Source: Methanobrevibacter sp.
GTDB taxonomy: Archaea; Methanobacteriota; Methanobacteria; Methanobacteriales; Methanobacteriaceae
NCBI RefSeq assembly: GCF_017427765.1
Contig: NZ_JAFRSC010000033.1
Coordinates: forward strand, 107,092-171,091
Length of the DNA stretch: 64,000 bases
Direction: 5' to 3'
A model generated the notes under the pieces. The model had not been told where the DNA came from. It did not search any database and was given only the letters and a program-made list of their open reading frames with translations. The first letter of the stretch is position 1; each line of letters begins with the position of its first letter. Shown here piece after piece: positions 19,737-28,359 of the stretch. The position numbers were made by a program, and so were the translations under genes.

Positions 19737-20609
19737 TTACTCATTTAAAATTGAATTCAGTTCTTTTGATAAAAATAATATTTCTTCGGGCTTAATAGCT
19801 ATTACCCTTTGCTTTAGATATTCATTCAACTCATCTGATTTGATACCATTGATTTTTTCTTTCATCTCTTTTTTGTCAAGCTTACAGATGATATGTCTTG
19901 AATCAATCAAAGCATTTCTGATTTTCTTGTTTCTATGCTGGAATAAAGCTTTTGTATATTTTGAGTATATCTTAAAATCCTCATCGGGGATTTTATTTTC
20001 TTTTGGAGTTAATTTAACTACTGTTGAATCAATCTTTGGTTTTGGTATGAAGCTTTCTGAACTTACATCCGTTAAAGTTTCGACATCGCATTTAAAATAT
20101 AGCATTGCAGAAAGCCTGGAATAATCTTTAGTACCAACAGAGCCATTCATGCGTCTTGCAAACTCTTTTTGATACATTAAGATGGCTAAATCAAAATCAT
20201 AATTTAAAAATTTAAAAGTTATAGGTGATGAAATTTGATAAGGTAGATTTGAGACGATTTTGTTGAAATATGGAAAATCAACGTTTAGTGCATCATCATT
20301 TATTAACTCTACATTATCTATTTTTTCTTTTTTAAGTCGTTTTTTTAGTATATTTGCAATATTGGGGTCTTGCTCGATAGCGATTACCTTTTTGGCTCGT
20401 CTGGCAAGTTCAATAGTTAGTGTTCCTATCCCAGTTCCTATCTCTAAAACAACATCATTTTTGTCAATGTTTGCGAAGTTAATAATCTGGTCTCGCTTAT
20501 TCTTATCGATTAAATAATTTTGACCGAGATTTTTATTTAACTTTATTCCATATTCCTTCAAGATGTTTTTGGTTTCTTTAGATAGGGATTGGGAAGATTC
20601 ACTATTCAA
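19737..20609 (-). CDS. ksgA: 16S rRNA dimethyladenosine transferase KsgA/RsmA
   Basis: A 290-aa enzyme that dimethylates two adjacent adenosines near the 3' end of 16S rRNA during small-subunit assembly. LNKNLGQNYLID opens the fold, VLEIGTGIGTLTIELA at about residues 54-69 binds SAM, and the catalytic motif is SNLPYQISSP at about 118-127. The best start is a TTG at 20609 with GTGAT placed just before it. It is downstream of DUF655 and upstream of the HemK-like gene, a conserved euryarchaeal order. Confidence 0.96.
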   Translation of the reverse strand: MNSESSQSLSKETKNILKEYGIKLNKNLGQNYLIDKNKRDQIINFANIDKNDVVLEIGTGIGTLTIELARRAKKVIAIEQDPNIANILKKRLKKEKIDNVELINDDALNVDFPYFNKIVSNLPYQISSPITFKFLNYDFDLAILMYQKEFARRMNGSVGTKDYSRLSAMLYFKCDVETLTDVSSESFIPKPKIDSTVVKLTPKENKIPDEDFKIYSKYTKALFQHRNKKIRNALIDSRHIICKLDKKEMKEKINGIKSDELNEYLKQRVIAIKPEEILFLSKELNSILNE

Positions 20610-20618
20610 ATTATCACT

Positions 20619-21239
20619 TTATCTTGATCTTCTTGGGGCTTGTGTAAATAGGTAATATTTACGTTTCCCTCTTCTAACAGTTGTGGTGTCTAATTCTTGT
20701 TTAACTCTGTTAACAATCATTCCTGCAGGGTCTGTTAAAGTAGGGAGTCTTTCGGAAATATCTGCAAAGCTTTCGAAAGGTTTTTCTTCTCTTGCATTAA
20801 TAATATCCCACATGTATTTCTTACCAATTCCCGGAATTAGCTCTAAGCTGTGAAGCCTGGTACTTAGTGCTTCAGCATTATTGAAGAAAGCAACAAATTT
20901 TTCTTCATTAGCTTCTACGATGTCACGAATGGCATATTCAAGTTCTATTCTACTTGTTGCAGTAAGATTTTCGAAATTCAATTTGCCAAGAACTCTATAA
21001 ATTTTATCTCTTTTTCCTTTCCCAATATATACTGTATCTTGGATTTCTAAATCTACGCCATTTTTAGGAGCTAATTCTAGTAAAGTGAATTGTTCTGTAC
21101 CAATAGCTTGAGCAATTGCTTTTCCACCAAATTTAGACATGTCAGATTTAACATATCCTCTACTTAAATAATCAAGTATCACAGCATTTTCTTCTTTTTT
21201 TACTGCTGGTGTCCTCTCTTTTTTGTTATTATTATTCAT
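20619..21239 (-). CDS. DUF655 family protein, putative nucleic-acid binding
   Basis: A 206-aa archaeal protein of the DUF655 family. After a charged N terminus comes a beta-rich, OB-like part (ENAVILDYLSRGYV, then VDLEIQDTVYIGKGKRDKI). A helix-hairpin-helix segment LELIPGIGKKYMWDIINARE is at about residues 132-151. A basic C terminus (TVRRGKRKYYLF, APRRSR) suits RNA or DNA binding. Its place between rpo4 and ksgA is conserved, which suggests a role in transcription or ribosome biogenesis. That role is inference. Confidence 0.88.
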   Translation of the reverse strand: MNNNNKKERTPAVKKEENAVILDYLSRGYVKSDMSKFGGKAIAQAIGTEQFTLLELAPKNGVDLEIQDTVYIGKGKRDKIYRVLGKLNFENLTATSRIELEYAIRDIVEANEEKFVAFFNNAEALSTRLHSLELIPGIGKKYMWDIINAREEKPFESFADISERLPTLTDPAGMIVNRVKQELDTTTVRRGKRKYYLFTQAPRRSR

Positions 21240-21377
21240 CTTATCACTTCACTATTGTTTGTTGTCAGTCAAAAATTTGACTTAACATAAATCTTATTAT
21301 TAGTTTTTATTTTTAAATGTAATAAACATATCTAAAAAAAGCGCATAAAAATTGATTTGATAATTGTAAAAATAAAT

Positions 21378-21405
21378 AAAAAAAGGGAATAGTTAGCAAC
21401 TATTC
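21378..21405 (-). terminator. rpo4 terminator hairpin
   Basis: GAATAGTT (21387-21394) and AACTATTC (21398-21405) form a perfect 8-bp stem with a 3-nt loop. On the minus strand CC and seven T's follow. The rpo4 stop codon is inside the hairpin. Confidence 0.7.
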
Positions 21406-21744
21406 GATAATATCATATTGTTCCAAAAGTTCAAGAATTTTTTCCATTTCTTCTTTGTCAACTTGACCTGGTTCTTTTGCAAAAATTAACCTCATATCAG
21501 CTAAATCCTGAGGAACTAAATCTACAATATGAACCGCAACTTTTGGTCTTAATTTGAATTCGCTTTGAAGTTTTTCAATAATCTCTTCTGAATCTTCGAC
21601 AGAATATCTTCTGAATCTAGCAAGATGATTTAAAGTAATGTTTTGCTCATAATTTAATTCATTATCTTCAGAAAAGTCTTCAAGAACTTTTTTAACTTTA
21701 GCGCCAGATATAGGTTCGCTTTCAATGATGTTTTTTCCGATCAT
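21400..21744 (-). CDS. rpo4: DNA-directed RNA polymerase subunit Rpo4 (F)
   Basis: A 114-aa counterpart of Rpb4, which forms the polymerase stalk with Rpo7. Family features are GKNIIESEPISGAKVKKVLE at the N terminus, the LNHLARFRRYS block near residue 42, and the C-terminal LVPQDLADMRLIFAKEPGQV at about 76-95. It starts 5 nt after the L21e stop. Terminator-like hairpin follows, so DUF655 downstream may need readthrough or its own promoter. Confidence 0.94.
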   Translation of the reverse strand: MIGKNIIESEPISGAKVKKVLEDFSEDNELNYEQNITLNHLARFRRYSVEDSEEIIEKLQSEFKLRPKVAVHIVDLVPQDLADMRLIFAKEPGQVDKEEMEKILELLEQYDIIE

Positions 21745-21749
21745 AAAAA

Positions 21750-22040
21750 TCAGTTTTGTAATTTTAAGTGGTCAGGTCTAACAATTAATTCTTTTGGTTT
21801 GTTTCCATCTTTTAAGGATACGATGTATGCTTTACCTTTCTGACCAGTGATTTTACCAGTTTTTCCATGAAATCTAGGAGATGGTTGTCCTTTTTGGATA
21901 CTTGGGTTAATAGTAATGTGAACTAAGTCTCCTTCTTCGAATTTTTGGAGTCTGTTAGTAATAGGGTTAGTTCTACCCGGTCTTTGTACTTTAGTCATTT
22001 TTTTTCTTGATCTACTTTTTAATCCTCTTGATCTTTGCAT
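21750..22040 (-). CDS. rpl21e: 50S ribosomal protein L21e
   Basis: A 96-aa basic large-subunit protein found in archaea and eukaryotes. The sequence starts [15 protein letters not shown] and contains [18 protein letters not shown] and the [19 protein letters not shown] block at about residues 54-72, all typical of L21e. AAGAGGTAATACA before the ATG gives the ribosome site. It heads the rpo4-DUF655-ksgA cluster, and its leader contains a large inverted repeat. Confidence 0.96.
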   Translation of the reverse strand: MQRSRGLKSRSRKKMTKVQRPGRTNPITNRLQKFEEGDLVHITINPSIQKGQPSPRFHGKTGKITGQKGKAYIVSLKDGNKPKELIVRPDHLKLQN

Positions 22041-22084
22041 TGTATTACCTCTTAAATCAGTTCTCGTCTGGGTATATAATTGAA

Positions 22085-22139
22085 TCTATGTTATCAGCTA
22101 CCTAGTATTAAAAAAGCCCATAAATACTAGTAACATAGA
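22085..22139. promoter_or_regulatory. compound inverted repeat upstream of rpl21e
   Basis: TCTATGTTA (22085-22093) pairs with TAACATAGA (22131-22139), and inside it CTAGTATT (22102-22109) pairs with AATACTAG (22123-22130), leaving an 8-nt bulge on one side. It lies 45-100 nt upstream of the L21e start. A second repeat, ATTATCAT/ATGATAAT, lies at 22155-22177. The 269-nt gap between nrdD and rpl21e holds these, an ATTATATACC TATA-like element near 22066-22075, and no gene. Confidence 0.4.
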
Positions 22140-22298
22140 ATATGAAAATAACAAATTATCATCAGTGATATGATAATATTATAATTTTAGTTTGATGGTA
22201 TTAATATACTTTTACTTTTTCGGCGATTTTTAAAAAATTTTCTGTTTTTGAAAAAAATATTAGTCGATGGTTTTTTCGGTTTTAAAAAATGGTGTGAA

Positions 22299-22321
22299 GA
22301 AGATAACATTTAGTTATCTTC
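22299..22321 (-). terminator. nrdD terminator hairpin
   Basis: GAAGATAAC (22299-22307) and GTTATCTTC (22313-22321) form a 9-bp stem. The nrdD stop codon lies in the loop, and a T-run follows on the minus strand. Confidence 0.6.
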
Positions 22322-24628
22322 AAATCTTCTTCTGTCAATTAATTCTTGACGTTTACCTGGGTTCCATCCTCCGGATGCAGATTTTGCACGTCCAACTTGT
22401 TGAACGTATCCGGTAATCCTATCATACCATTCTACATCTTCGCTTTCACCGCAGGTAGGGCAAGTATTATTTAACCCTTTCATTAAAGTTTTACATTTAA
22501 GACAGAAACTTAAAGCTGAGCTGTAAGCCCAAAATCCGATGTCGGATTTTTTAGCTATTTTATTGGTTAAGCTCATTAATGAATCTGGATCTGAGTAAGA
22601 TTCTCCCATGAATGCATGGAAGATGTGTCCACCAGGAGTTAAGCTGTGATATTGCTCTTCAATTTTGATTTTTTCAATTAAAGAAGCACTGGTATCTACT
22701 GGCACGTGAGAGGAGTTAGTGTAGTAGTTAGCATTTCCGTCACCTTGAACAATAACTTCATCTCCGAATTGTTTTTTATCAAGAGTTGCAAATCTGTATG
22801 CAGTAGATTCAGCTGGAGTTTGTAAAACAGACCATCTAAGTCCAGTTTCGTCTTTTAATTGGTTTGCTCTATCATTTACATATTCGAGACATTTTACACC
22901 AAATTTATTTGCATCTGGATTTTCGATACCTTCGCCAAATAAGGATAATAACATTTCATTAAGTCCAACGAAACCAAATGACAATGTTGAGTTTTGGATT
23001 CTGTAGTATGAATCTTCAGCAACTTGCTGTTTTAAGAACGGTAAGATATGGAAGTCATTTAAACATTTTAATCCTTGTTCTCTTCTAAGCATTAAGGTTT
23101 CAACTGCTAAATCCATGTATTCGTCTAAGTATTCAAATACTTGGGATTCGTCTTTGGATTGGTATCCGATTCTTGGGAAGTTTAGAGTTACGTATGCAAG
23201 GTTACCAGTTCTTAAACAGTCTTGGTCCCAGTCACCAGTCCAGGTGTCTTGTAAACAGGTTCTGCAGCCCATATAGTTTGCCATTTTTCCTCTGTATTTA
23301 GGGAACATGTTTACAAAGTAAGATGAACCGTATTTTGCAGACAATTCATGTACTAAACGGATATCATCTTCGTATTCACTGGTCATTGTTTCTTTACGGA
23401 GGGTGTAAATAGTATTTGGGAATAAATGAGGTTTACCTTCGTTATCTCCGTCAAGTAAAGTTTCAGTGAATGCTCTTTGGATTAATCTGGTTTCTTCTTC
23501 ATAGTCTGCATAAGTTCCGACCACTTTACCTTTTGGACCGTATGCGGTTTCATCTTTTAAGAAATCAGGAACACCGAATTCTAATGCCATACTTGTGAAT
23601 GGCACTTGGGATCCTCTTGCTGCGTATGCCATGTTCAAGTTGTAGACAAGCATTTGTACAGATTGTTTGATTTCATCATAAGTTCTTCCTCTTGCAAATG
23701 GAGCAACAAATACGTTCCATAAGGACATTCCTTGTCCACCGGACATGTTTTGTTGTGCTGCAAGCATAATTTCACCGGTGTGGTTCATTAAAGTTTCCAT
23801 GTGGTTTGGTGCACCTGCAATGGATGTGTGGTCACCGGTACCGTCTACTTTAAGACCGTATTTGATGAAAGTTCTGATATCATGTTGCATACAGTTTAAT
23901 GGTCTTCCAGCGAAAAACTCTAAATCGTGAATGTGAATGTCACCAGACATGTGTGCATCAGCTAAGTGTGCAGGCAACATTTTTAAAAGTGCATATTGTT
24001 TTAATGCTTCGTCAGCTACATGTTTGTGAATACTTTCAGGGTTGTGAATCATATTTGCATTATCTCTGTTACCATTTTCAATTAAAGAGGTAATGTTGTA
24101 TACAGGGATACCTAAACGAGTGTAACGGCTTCTTAAGTCTTCTAAACCGTATTCAATCAATTTGGTGTTAACCATTTCCCTAATCATTGGAGCGGTTAAG
24201 TATTCAACATTTAATTTTTTAAGTTCTTTCCAGGTTTCAGTAGCAATTTCAAAAGCAGTTTCTTGGCTAGCACCGGTTTCTTCAATCAGGGTGTTAGCAA
24301 TTTTTGATAAGTCAAATGCTTCAATAGTATCTCTGGAAGTACGTACTTTCAATTGGGTACTTGCTAAGTACTTGTTTGCTATTTCAGGGTCTATATCTTC
24401 AAGACATTCGTATACGATTTTTTTAATTTCTTTGGTTTTGATTCCATCGTATAATTGAGATACTACTGTAGCCACAATTTTGTCAGATTCAAAGAATGGT
24501 GTTTCAACCATTACTAATGATTTGACTAGCTTTTCGTAGCTAAATCTTTCTTTGATACCGTTATTTTTTTCTACATTAATTTTAACGGTTTCATTTAAAT
24601 TATTACCTAATTCTGATATTTTTTCCAT
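22310..24628 (-). CDS. nrdD: anaerobic ribonucleoside-triphosphate reductase (class III)
   Basis: A 772-aa glycyl radical enzyme that makes deoxyribonucleotides without oxygen. An N-terminal ATP-cone is recognisable ([20 protein letters not shown]). The middle has CMQHDIRTF and MGCRTC. The C terminus has a zinc site (CLKC and CPTC) and the glycyl radical segment RITGYVQQVGRAKSASGGW about 25 residues before the end. The ATG at 24628 is chosen because GGTGGTGA precedes it; an upstream in-frame ATG at 24643 overlaps that ribosome site. No activase nrdG is in this window. Two matching palindromes lie in the promoter. Confidence 0.96.
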   Translation of the reverse strand: MEKISELGNNLNETVKINVEKNNGIKERFSYEKLVKSLVMVETPFFESDKIVATVVSQLYDGIKTKEIKKIVYECLEDIDPEIANKYLASTQLKVRTSRDTIEAFDLSKIANTLIEETGASQETAFEIATETWKELKKLNVEYLTAPMIREMVNTKLIEYGLEDLRSRYTRLGIPVYNITSLIENGNRDNANMIHNPESIHKHVADEALKQYALLKMLPAHLADAHMSGDIHIHDLEFFAGRPLNCMQHDIRTFIKYGLKVDGTGDHTSIAGAPNHMETLMNHTGEIMLAAQQNMSGGQGMSLWNVFVAPFARGRTYDEIKQSVQMLVYNLNMAYAARGSQVPFTSMALEFGVPDFLKDETAYGPKGKVVGTYADYEEETRLIQRAFTETLLDGDNEGKPHLFPNTIYTLRKETMTSEYEDDIRLVHELSAKYGSSYFVNMFPKYRGKMANYMGCRTCLQDTWTGDWDQDCLRTGNLAYVTLNFPRIGYQSKDESQVFEYLDEYMDLAVETLMLRREQGLKCLNDFHILPFLKQQVAEDSYYRIQNSTLSFGFVGLNEMLLSLFGEGIENPDANKFGVKCLEYVNDRANQLKDETGLRWSVLQTPAESTAYRFATLDKKQFGDEVIVQGDGNANYYTNSSHVPVDTSASLIEKIKIEEQYHSLTPGGHIFHAFMGESYSDPDSLMSLTNKIAKKSDIGFWAYSSALSFCLKCKTLMKGLNNTCPTCGESEDVEWYDRITGYVQQVGRAKSASGGWNPGKRQELIDRRRFEDN

Positions 24629-24729
24629 ATATTTCACCACCATTTTTCCTACGTTTTAAAAAAGCATAAAAAGTAAACGAGAGAGCATTCTCTCACATAC
24701 CATACTTTATGTAATCACTTGTATAATTA

Positions 24730-24751
24730 TTGTTCGTATCTATACGAACAA
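24730..24751. promoter_or_regulatory. operator-like palindrome 1 of nrdD (GTTCG-N8-CGAAC)
   Basis: TTGTTCGTAT (24730-24739) and ATACGAACAA (24742-24751) are perfect 10-bp arms. The core GTTCG-N8-CGAAC is 24732-24749. On the minus strand it lies about 30 nt downstream of the TATA-like TTTATATACT (24777-24786), that is, around the expected start site of nrdD. A smaller palindrome CTAATTATTAATTAG is adjacent at 24754-24768. Confidence 0.65.
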
Positions 24752-24788
24752 CTCTAATTATTAATTAGAATCTTATAGTATATAAATT

Positions 24789-24806
24789 GTTCGTCATTAT
24801 TCGAAC
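24789..24806. promoter_or_regulatory. operator-like palindrome 2 of nrdD (GTTCG-N8-CGAAC)
   Basis: GTTCG (24789-24793), eight bases, then CGAAC (24802-24806). This repeats the core of the first palindrome with the same 8-nt spacer, 57 bp away. It lies immediately upstream of one TATA-like box and downstream of another (24810-24819). Confidence 0.55.
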
Positions 24807-24859
24807 GTTATTTATATACTCTGAAATTTAATATGTAATTAATATTAAAAACAAAATGT

Positions 24860-24881
24860 CCGAGAGCATTTGAAAAGTAAT
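24860..24881 (-). repeat. 22-nt repeat copy 1, 3' of polC
   Basis: On the minus strand ATTACTTTTCAAATGCTCTC followed by GG, beginning 3 nt after the polC stop. It matches 35988-36009 at 20 of 22 positions. Confidence 0.45.
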
Positions 24882-24884
24882 CTG

Positions 24885-27800
24885 CTAGAAGAATATGTCC
24901 AATGAACTTTGCTTGGATTTATCACTTTCAAACAATGAGTTAATACCAAATTCCTGAATCTCTAAACGCTGACGCAGGTAATGAGAAACTGGATATCTAT
25001 TAACTAATTCCTGTGAAATTTCGAGATACTTTGTAACTGATCCTTTTGAAACAGAAAGGATTAAATTACCTCCGCATTTACATTTTCCGGTAAGCGGCAT
25101 TCTTCTGTATTTTGAACCGCACTTGGTGCATCTTACCTTCTGTTTGGAAAATGCCCTTGAGTTACCCATAATGTCCGGCAGGAAGTGAGATGATAAAACT
25201 TTCTCAACAACACCTCTTTGGTCAACAGCTCTAATCTTTTCAGCAAGACTGATTTGGGCTTCTACCTTTTCTCTCATGGATGGCAATGTTTTATAAAGAC
25301 AGATTGTAGGTCCTGCATGGATATTGGAGGTATGATGGGAAAACATTAACCCTTCATATTGCTCTGGTGTTCCCAAATGCATTTCTACATTGTCAATGTA
25401 TTCCAATACATCAGCCGGTTTATGAGGAGTGTAGGTTTCTTCATAAAATTCAACAGGGAATCTCTCGAAAATATCTAGATTGTGAGATTCGTCGTCTATC
25501 TCTTCCGGATCTATTCTTGAAGATAAAACCAAAGGAGCATCCATACTTCCTCCTCTAGTATTCGGTAAGTATGTTTTTGAAAAGTTAATTAATGCATCGA
25601 GAAGCAGCATTACTGCATCTTCATCACTGTCGCAGTTTCTACGTTTTGCAGAATGGAAATAAGGATGCGCATAACATCCCAAAGCTTTTGTAAATCCTAC
25701 AATTCTTCCAAGAACTCCTGCGGATGTGTGCGGTGCAAGTCCCGCTACCAGATGTCCAATCAAATCACTTTTTTCTTTAACATTATAAAACGGTTCCATA
25801 TCATAGAACCTTACAAGTTCATCATCAATAAATTGTGCAGTTCTAAGTAAATATTCGCCGCAATTGTCTGAAATTACAATATCCTGGACTCTAAGCTCGA
25901 TGATTTGATCTTCATTTTCAATAGGGTTTCCATAACAGTCTTTTTCATAACCCATTTCCAGGAGTTTTTCAACTGTAACTCCAATTTCTTTTGGAATAAA
26001 ATGAGTTAAAGGCAAATCGGTAGAATCATGTCGTATTGTACCGTCTTTAAATGTAAACACTTCATTTTTAGCTCTTAGTATTCCTTTTTCAAGAGGTTCA
26101 GGTAATTTTGCCTCTGATATCATACCGACAACACCTTTTACCTCATCCACTCTTCTGACTTTCACGTTGTCTGACGCTTTTTTAAGCATTGAGGCGAGTG
26201 GTATATTTTTTTGACTATACGGACTTATTTCAGTAGGATGTCCGCATTTAGGACAAAGTGAGTTAAATGAGCTGATTCCACATTCAGGATTTGTACATTT
26301 CCTTCTGGCTAATTCTATTTTGACATTACCCTTTTTAGCGGCTGTCGCAATTAATCTTCTTGAACCTCCATAATTTCCAATAGGGAATAATCCATGTGGT
26401 GCAGGTCTCATTAACCTTTCTTTAGACTTTTCAGGTCTTCCCACACGAGTACCTATATATGCCGGCGCTTTATTTTTAATTTCAACAGGTGAAACAGCAT
26501 TAACGGCTTCAATTGTTGTTTCTTTTTGAGGTAATTTATCGGATAATGTTACAAGTAGAGCATAAGAGTGGTCTTTATCGATTATAATCTTTCCATCTCT
26601 TACAGTATGTGGAACTCCAATGACTTCCAGAACTCTTTTAGGATATGATAAATCCAGTTTTATTCCTTCATTAGGTTTGTAACTTGATTTACATTTGATT
26701 ATCAAATCAATTAATGAGTTCAAATCTTGTATGGTAACATCATTATAGCAATAAGTGTATTTCGGATGCAGAGGTATATCATATTCTTTGGATAATTTAA
26801 GAGCTTCAATTGATGGAAGATATTCGTATTCAAGTTTGTGCAAGTCCAAATCAGTGTTGTTTTCATCGAATTTCTCGCTGCGCATCAATAACTGAATCCA
26901 CCATTCCTCACACCATCCGGAGGGATATAATGGCTGGTTGTTTCTTAAAAATTCTCCAAATGCAACGAGCATATCTCCCAAGAATAATATTTCAATGACA
27001 TCCTTTTTAACTTCACGCGCTTTTTTAACGCTGTCAAGTATTAATACGTCTCCGTTTTTAAGTTTAACTGTTGGGCCCTCAATGGAGTCTACGGGTACAA
27101 CACAATTTCCTTTTCCAGGATATTCAATTTTAAGTTGTGTTCCAACAGCCAAAAATTCAAGCAATGCCATTGTTGCAGGATGAACTCCCATTGTTGCAAG
27201 ACCGGTATTTCTGGATCTTCCATATCTTAGTCTGAATCCTCCTTTTTCGGAAGGATATCCTAAAATTGGCCTTCCACCGATAATATCCTGAATGTATTTA
27301 GGTTCACTTACAACGTCTGATTCGCTGCTGTCATCGCTTCCGGAATCTTCTTTAGGTTTGGAATATTCACTAAGCCATTCCCAGTCGAGACCTAACTTTT
27401 TGGAAATTTTATGAATCTTTTTGGATTTCTGGATTACTCCTTCGACCATCGCAAGAAGTGCTCCACCACGGATGTTATTGGTTTCAACACGTTCCAAATC
27501 TCTGTGGGATACTTCTACTTGGTCAGTTTGTTCTCCGGATACCTCTACTGGAATATGATTAGCTGCAAACCTCACTTCTTCTGGTGTTGGTGAGTATTGT
27601 AAATTTGTAACTTCGGATTCGTAAAGTTCTACTTCTTCTACATACCTTTCGATTTCATCTTCAATTGGTTTAAATTCATCAAGATTAATAGCTCTTCTAA
27701 TCTTATCTCCTAAAAGAACGGATAATGCTGCGGCAGTACCTCCTGCACTTCTGATAGGTCCTGCAAAGTAAACTCCAATGTATTTTGTTCCATCGAAATT

Positions 27801-28181
27801 TTCTTTAATTTTTACAGCGGAAATTCCTTCAAGCGGTGCAGCTACAACTCCTTCAGTAAGAATTGCCAGTGCTGTTCTTAAACCCTGGTCACATCTTTGC
27901 TCCTGGTCATAATCGGCCTTTTCACCGGTAAGTTCAAACTTTTCTGATGCAATCTCTGCTGCAATTTCAAAAGCAACAGATTCTCTGTCCATATCTTTTT
28001 CTAATTCTTTAATTCTTTGTGCCACGCCTTCAGGGCCAACTAGCCCCTCTACTCTTTCAGCTAAATCCTTTGCTAAAGGTACTTCTGTTTCTGTTTCAAC
28101 ATCCAACCCTTTTGACCTTGCTTCATTAGCTATTTCATATAGGTGATGGGTTTCTGCTTCTAATCTATCAAAATAATCCAT
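24885..28181 (-). CDS. polC: DNA polymerase D large subunit DP2
   Basis: A 1098-aa catalytic subunit of the euryarchaeal replicative polymerase PolD; the small subunit is not in this window. The catalytic region contains RRNCDSDEDAVMLLLDAL and the block GGSMDAPLVLSSRIDP with EIDDESHNLD, at about residues 835-905. Zinc-like cysteine clusters occur at CTNPECGISSFNSLCPKCG and near the C terminus (CTKCGSKYRRMPLTGKCKCG). The known intein insertion point after the NCD motif is uninterrupted. The C terminus ends SSLDIFF, resembling a PCNA-interacting peptide. GGAG precedes the ATG. nrdD lies downstream in the same direction but has its own promoter. Confidence 0.97.
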   Translation of the reverse strand: MDYFDRLEAETHHLYEIANEARSKGLDVETETEVPLAKDLAERVEGLVGPEGVAQRIKELEKDMDRESVAFEIAAEIASEKFELTGEKADYDQEQRCDQGLRTALAILTEGVVAAPLEGISAVKIKENFDGTKYIGVYFAGPIRSAGGTAAALSVLLGDKIRRAINLDEFKPIEDEIERYVEEVELYESEVTNLQYSPTPEEVRFAANHIPVEVSGEQTDQVEVSHRDLERVETNNIRGGALLAMVEGVIQKSKKIHKISKKLGLDWEWLSEYSKPKEDSGSDDSSESDVVSEPKYIQDIIGGRPILGYPSEKGGFRLRYGRSRNTGLATMGVHPATMALLEFLAVGTQLKIEYPGKGNCVVPVDSIEGPTVKLKNGDVLILDSVKKAREVKKDVIEILFLGDMLVAFGEFLRNNQPLYPSGWCEEWWIQLLMRSEKFDENNTDLDLHKLEYEYLPSIEALKLSKEYDIPLHPKYTYCYNDVTIQDLNSLIDLIIKCKSSYKPNEGIKLDLSYPKRVLEVIGVPHTVRDGKIIIDKDHSYALLVTLSDKLPQKETTIEAVNAVSPVEIKNKAPAYIGTRVGRPEKSKERLMRPAPHGLFPIGNYGGSRRLIATAAKKGNVKIELARRKCTNPECGISSFNSLCPKCGHPTEISPYSQKNIPLASMLKKASDNVKVRRVDEVKGVVGMISEAKLPEPLEKGILRAKNEVFTFKDGTIRHDSTDLPLTHFIPKEIGVTVEKLLEMGYEKDCYGNPIENEDQIIELRVQDIVISDNCGEYLLRTAQFIDDELVRFYDMEPFYNVKEKSDLIGHLVAGLAPHTSAGVLGRIVGFTKALGCYAHPYFHSAKRRNCDSDEDAVMLLLDALINFSKTYLPNTRGGSMDAPLVLSSRIDPEEIDDESHNLDIFERFPVEFYEETYTPHKPADVLEYIDNVEMHLGTPEQYEGLMFSHHTSNIHAGPTICLYKTLPSMREKVEAQISLAEKIRAVDQRGVVEKVLSSHFLPDIMGNSRAFSKQKVRCTKCGSKYRRMPLTGKCKCGGNLILSVSKGSVTKYLEISQELVNRYPVSHYLRQRLEIQEFGINSLFESDKSKQSSLDIFF

Positions 28182-28359
28182 GGTATCTCCGTAATTTACA
28201 AAATTAATTCAGTATATAATTATTGTTTTTCATAATATTAATAATATTTGCAAGTGTGAAATCTCACCATTAACAATAGTTAAATATGTTGTTAACTAAA
28301 ATTTATATTGTATTTAGTCGTTGAATTTTTAAATTATTATTGCTATTTTGGTGATTTTA

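Noticed and set aside
25620..25700. Intein in polC
   Set aside because: The block around NCDSDEDAVMLLLD is continuous and total length (1098 aa) is normal, so no intein is present.
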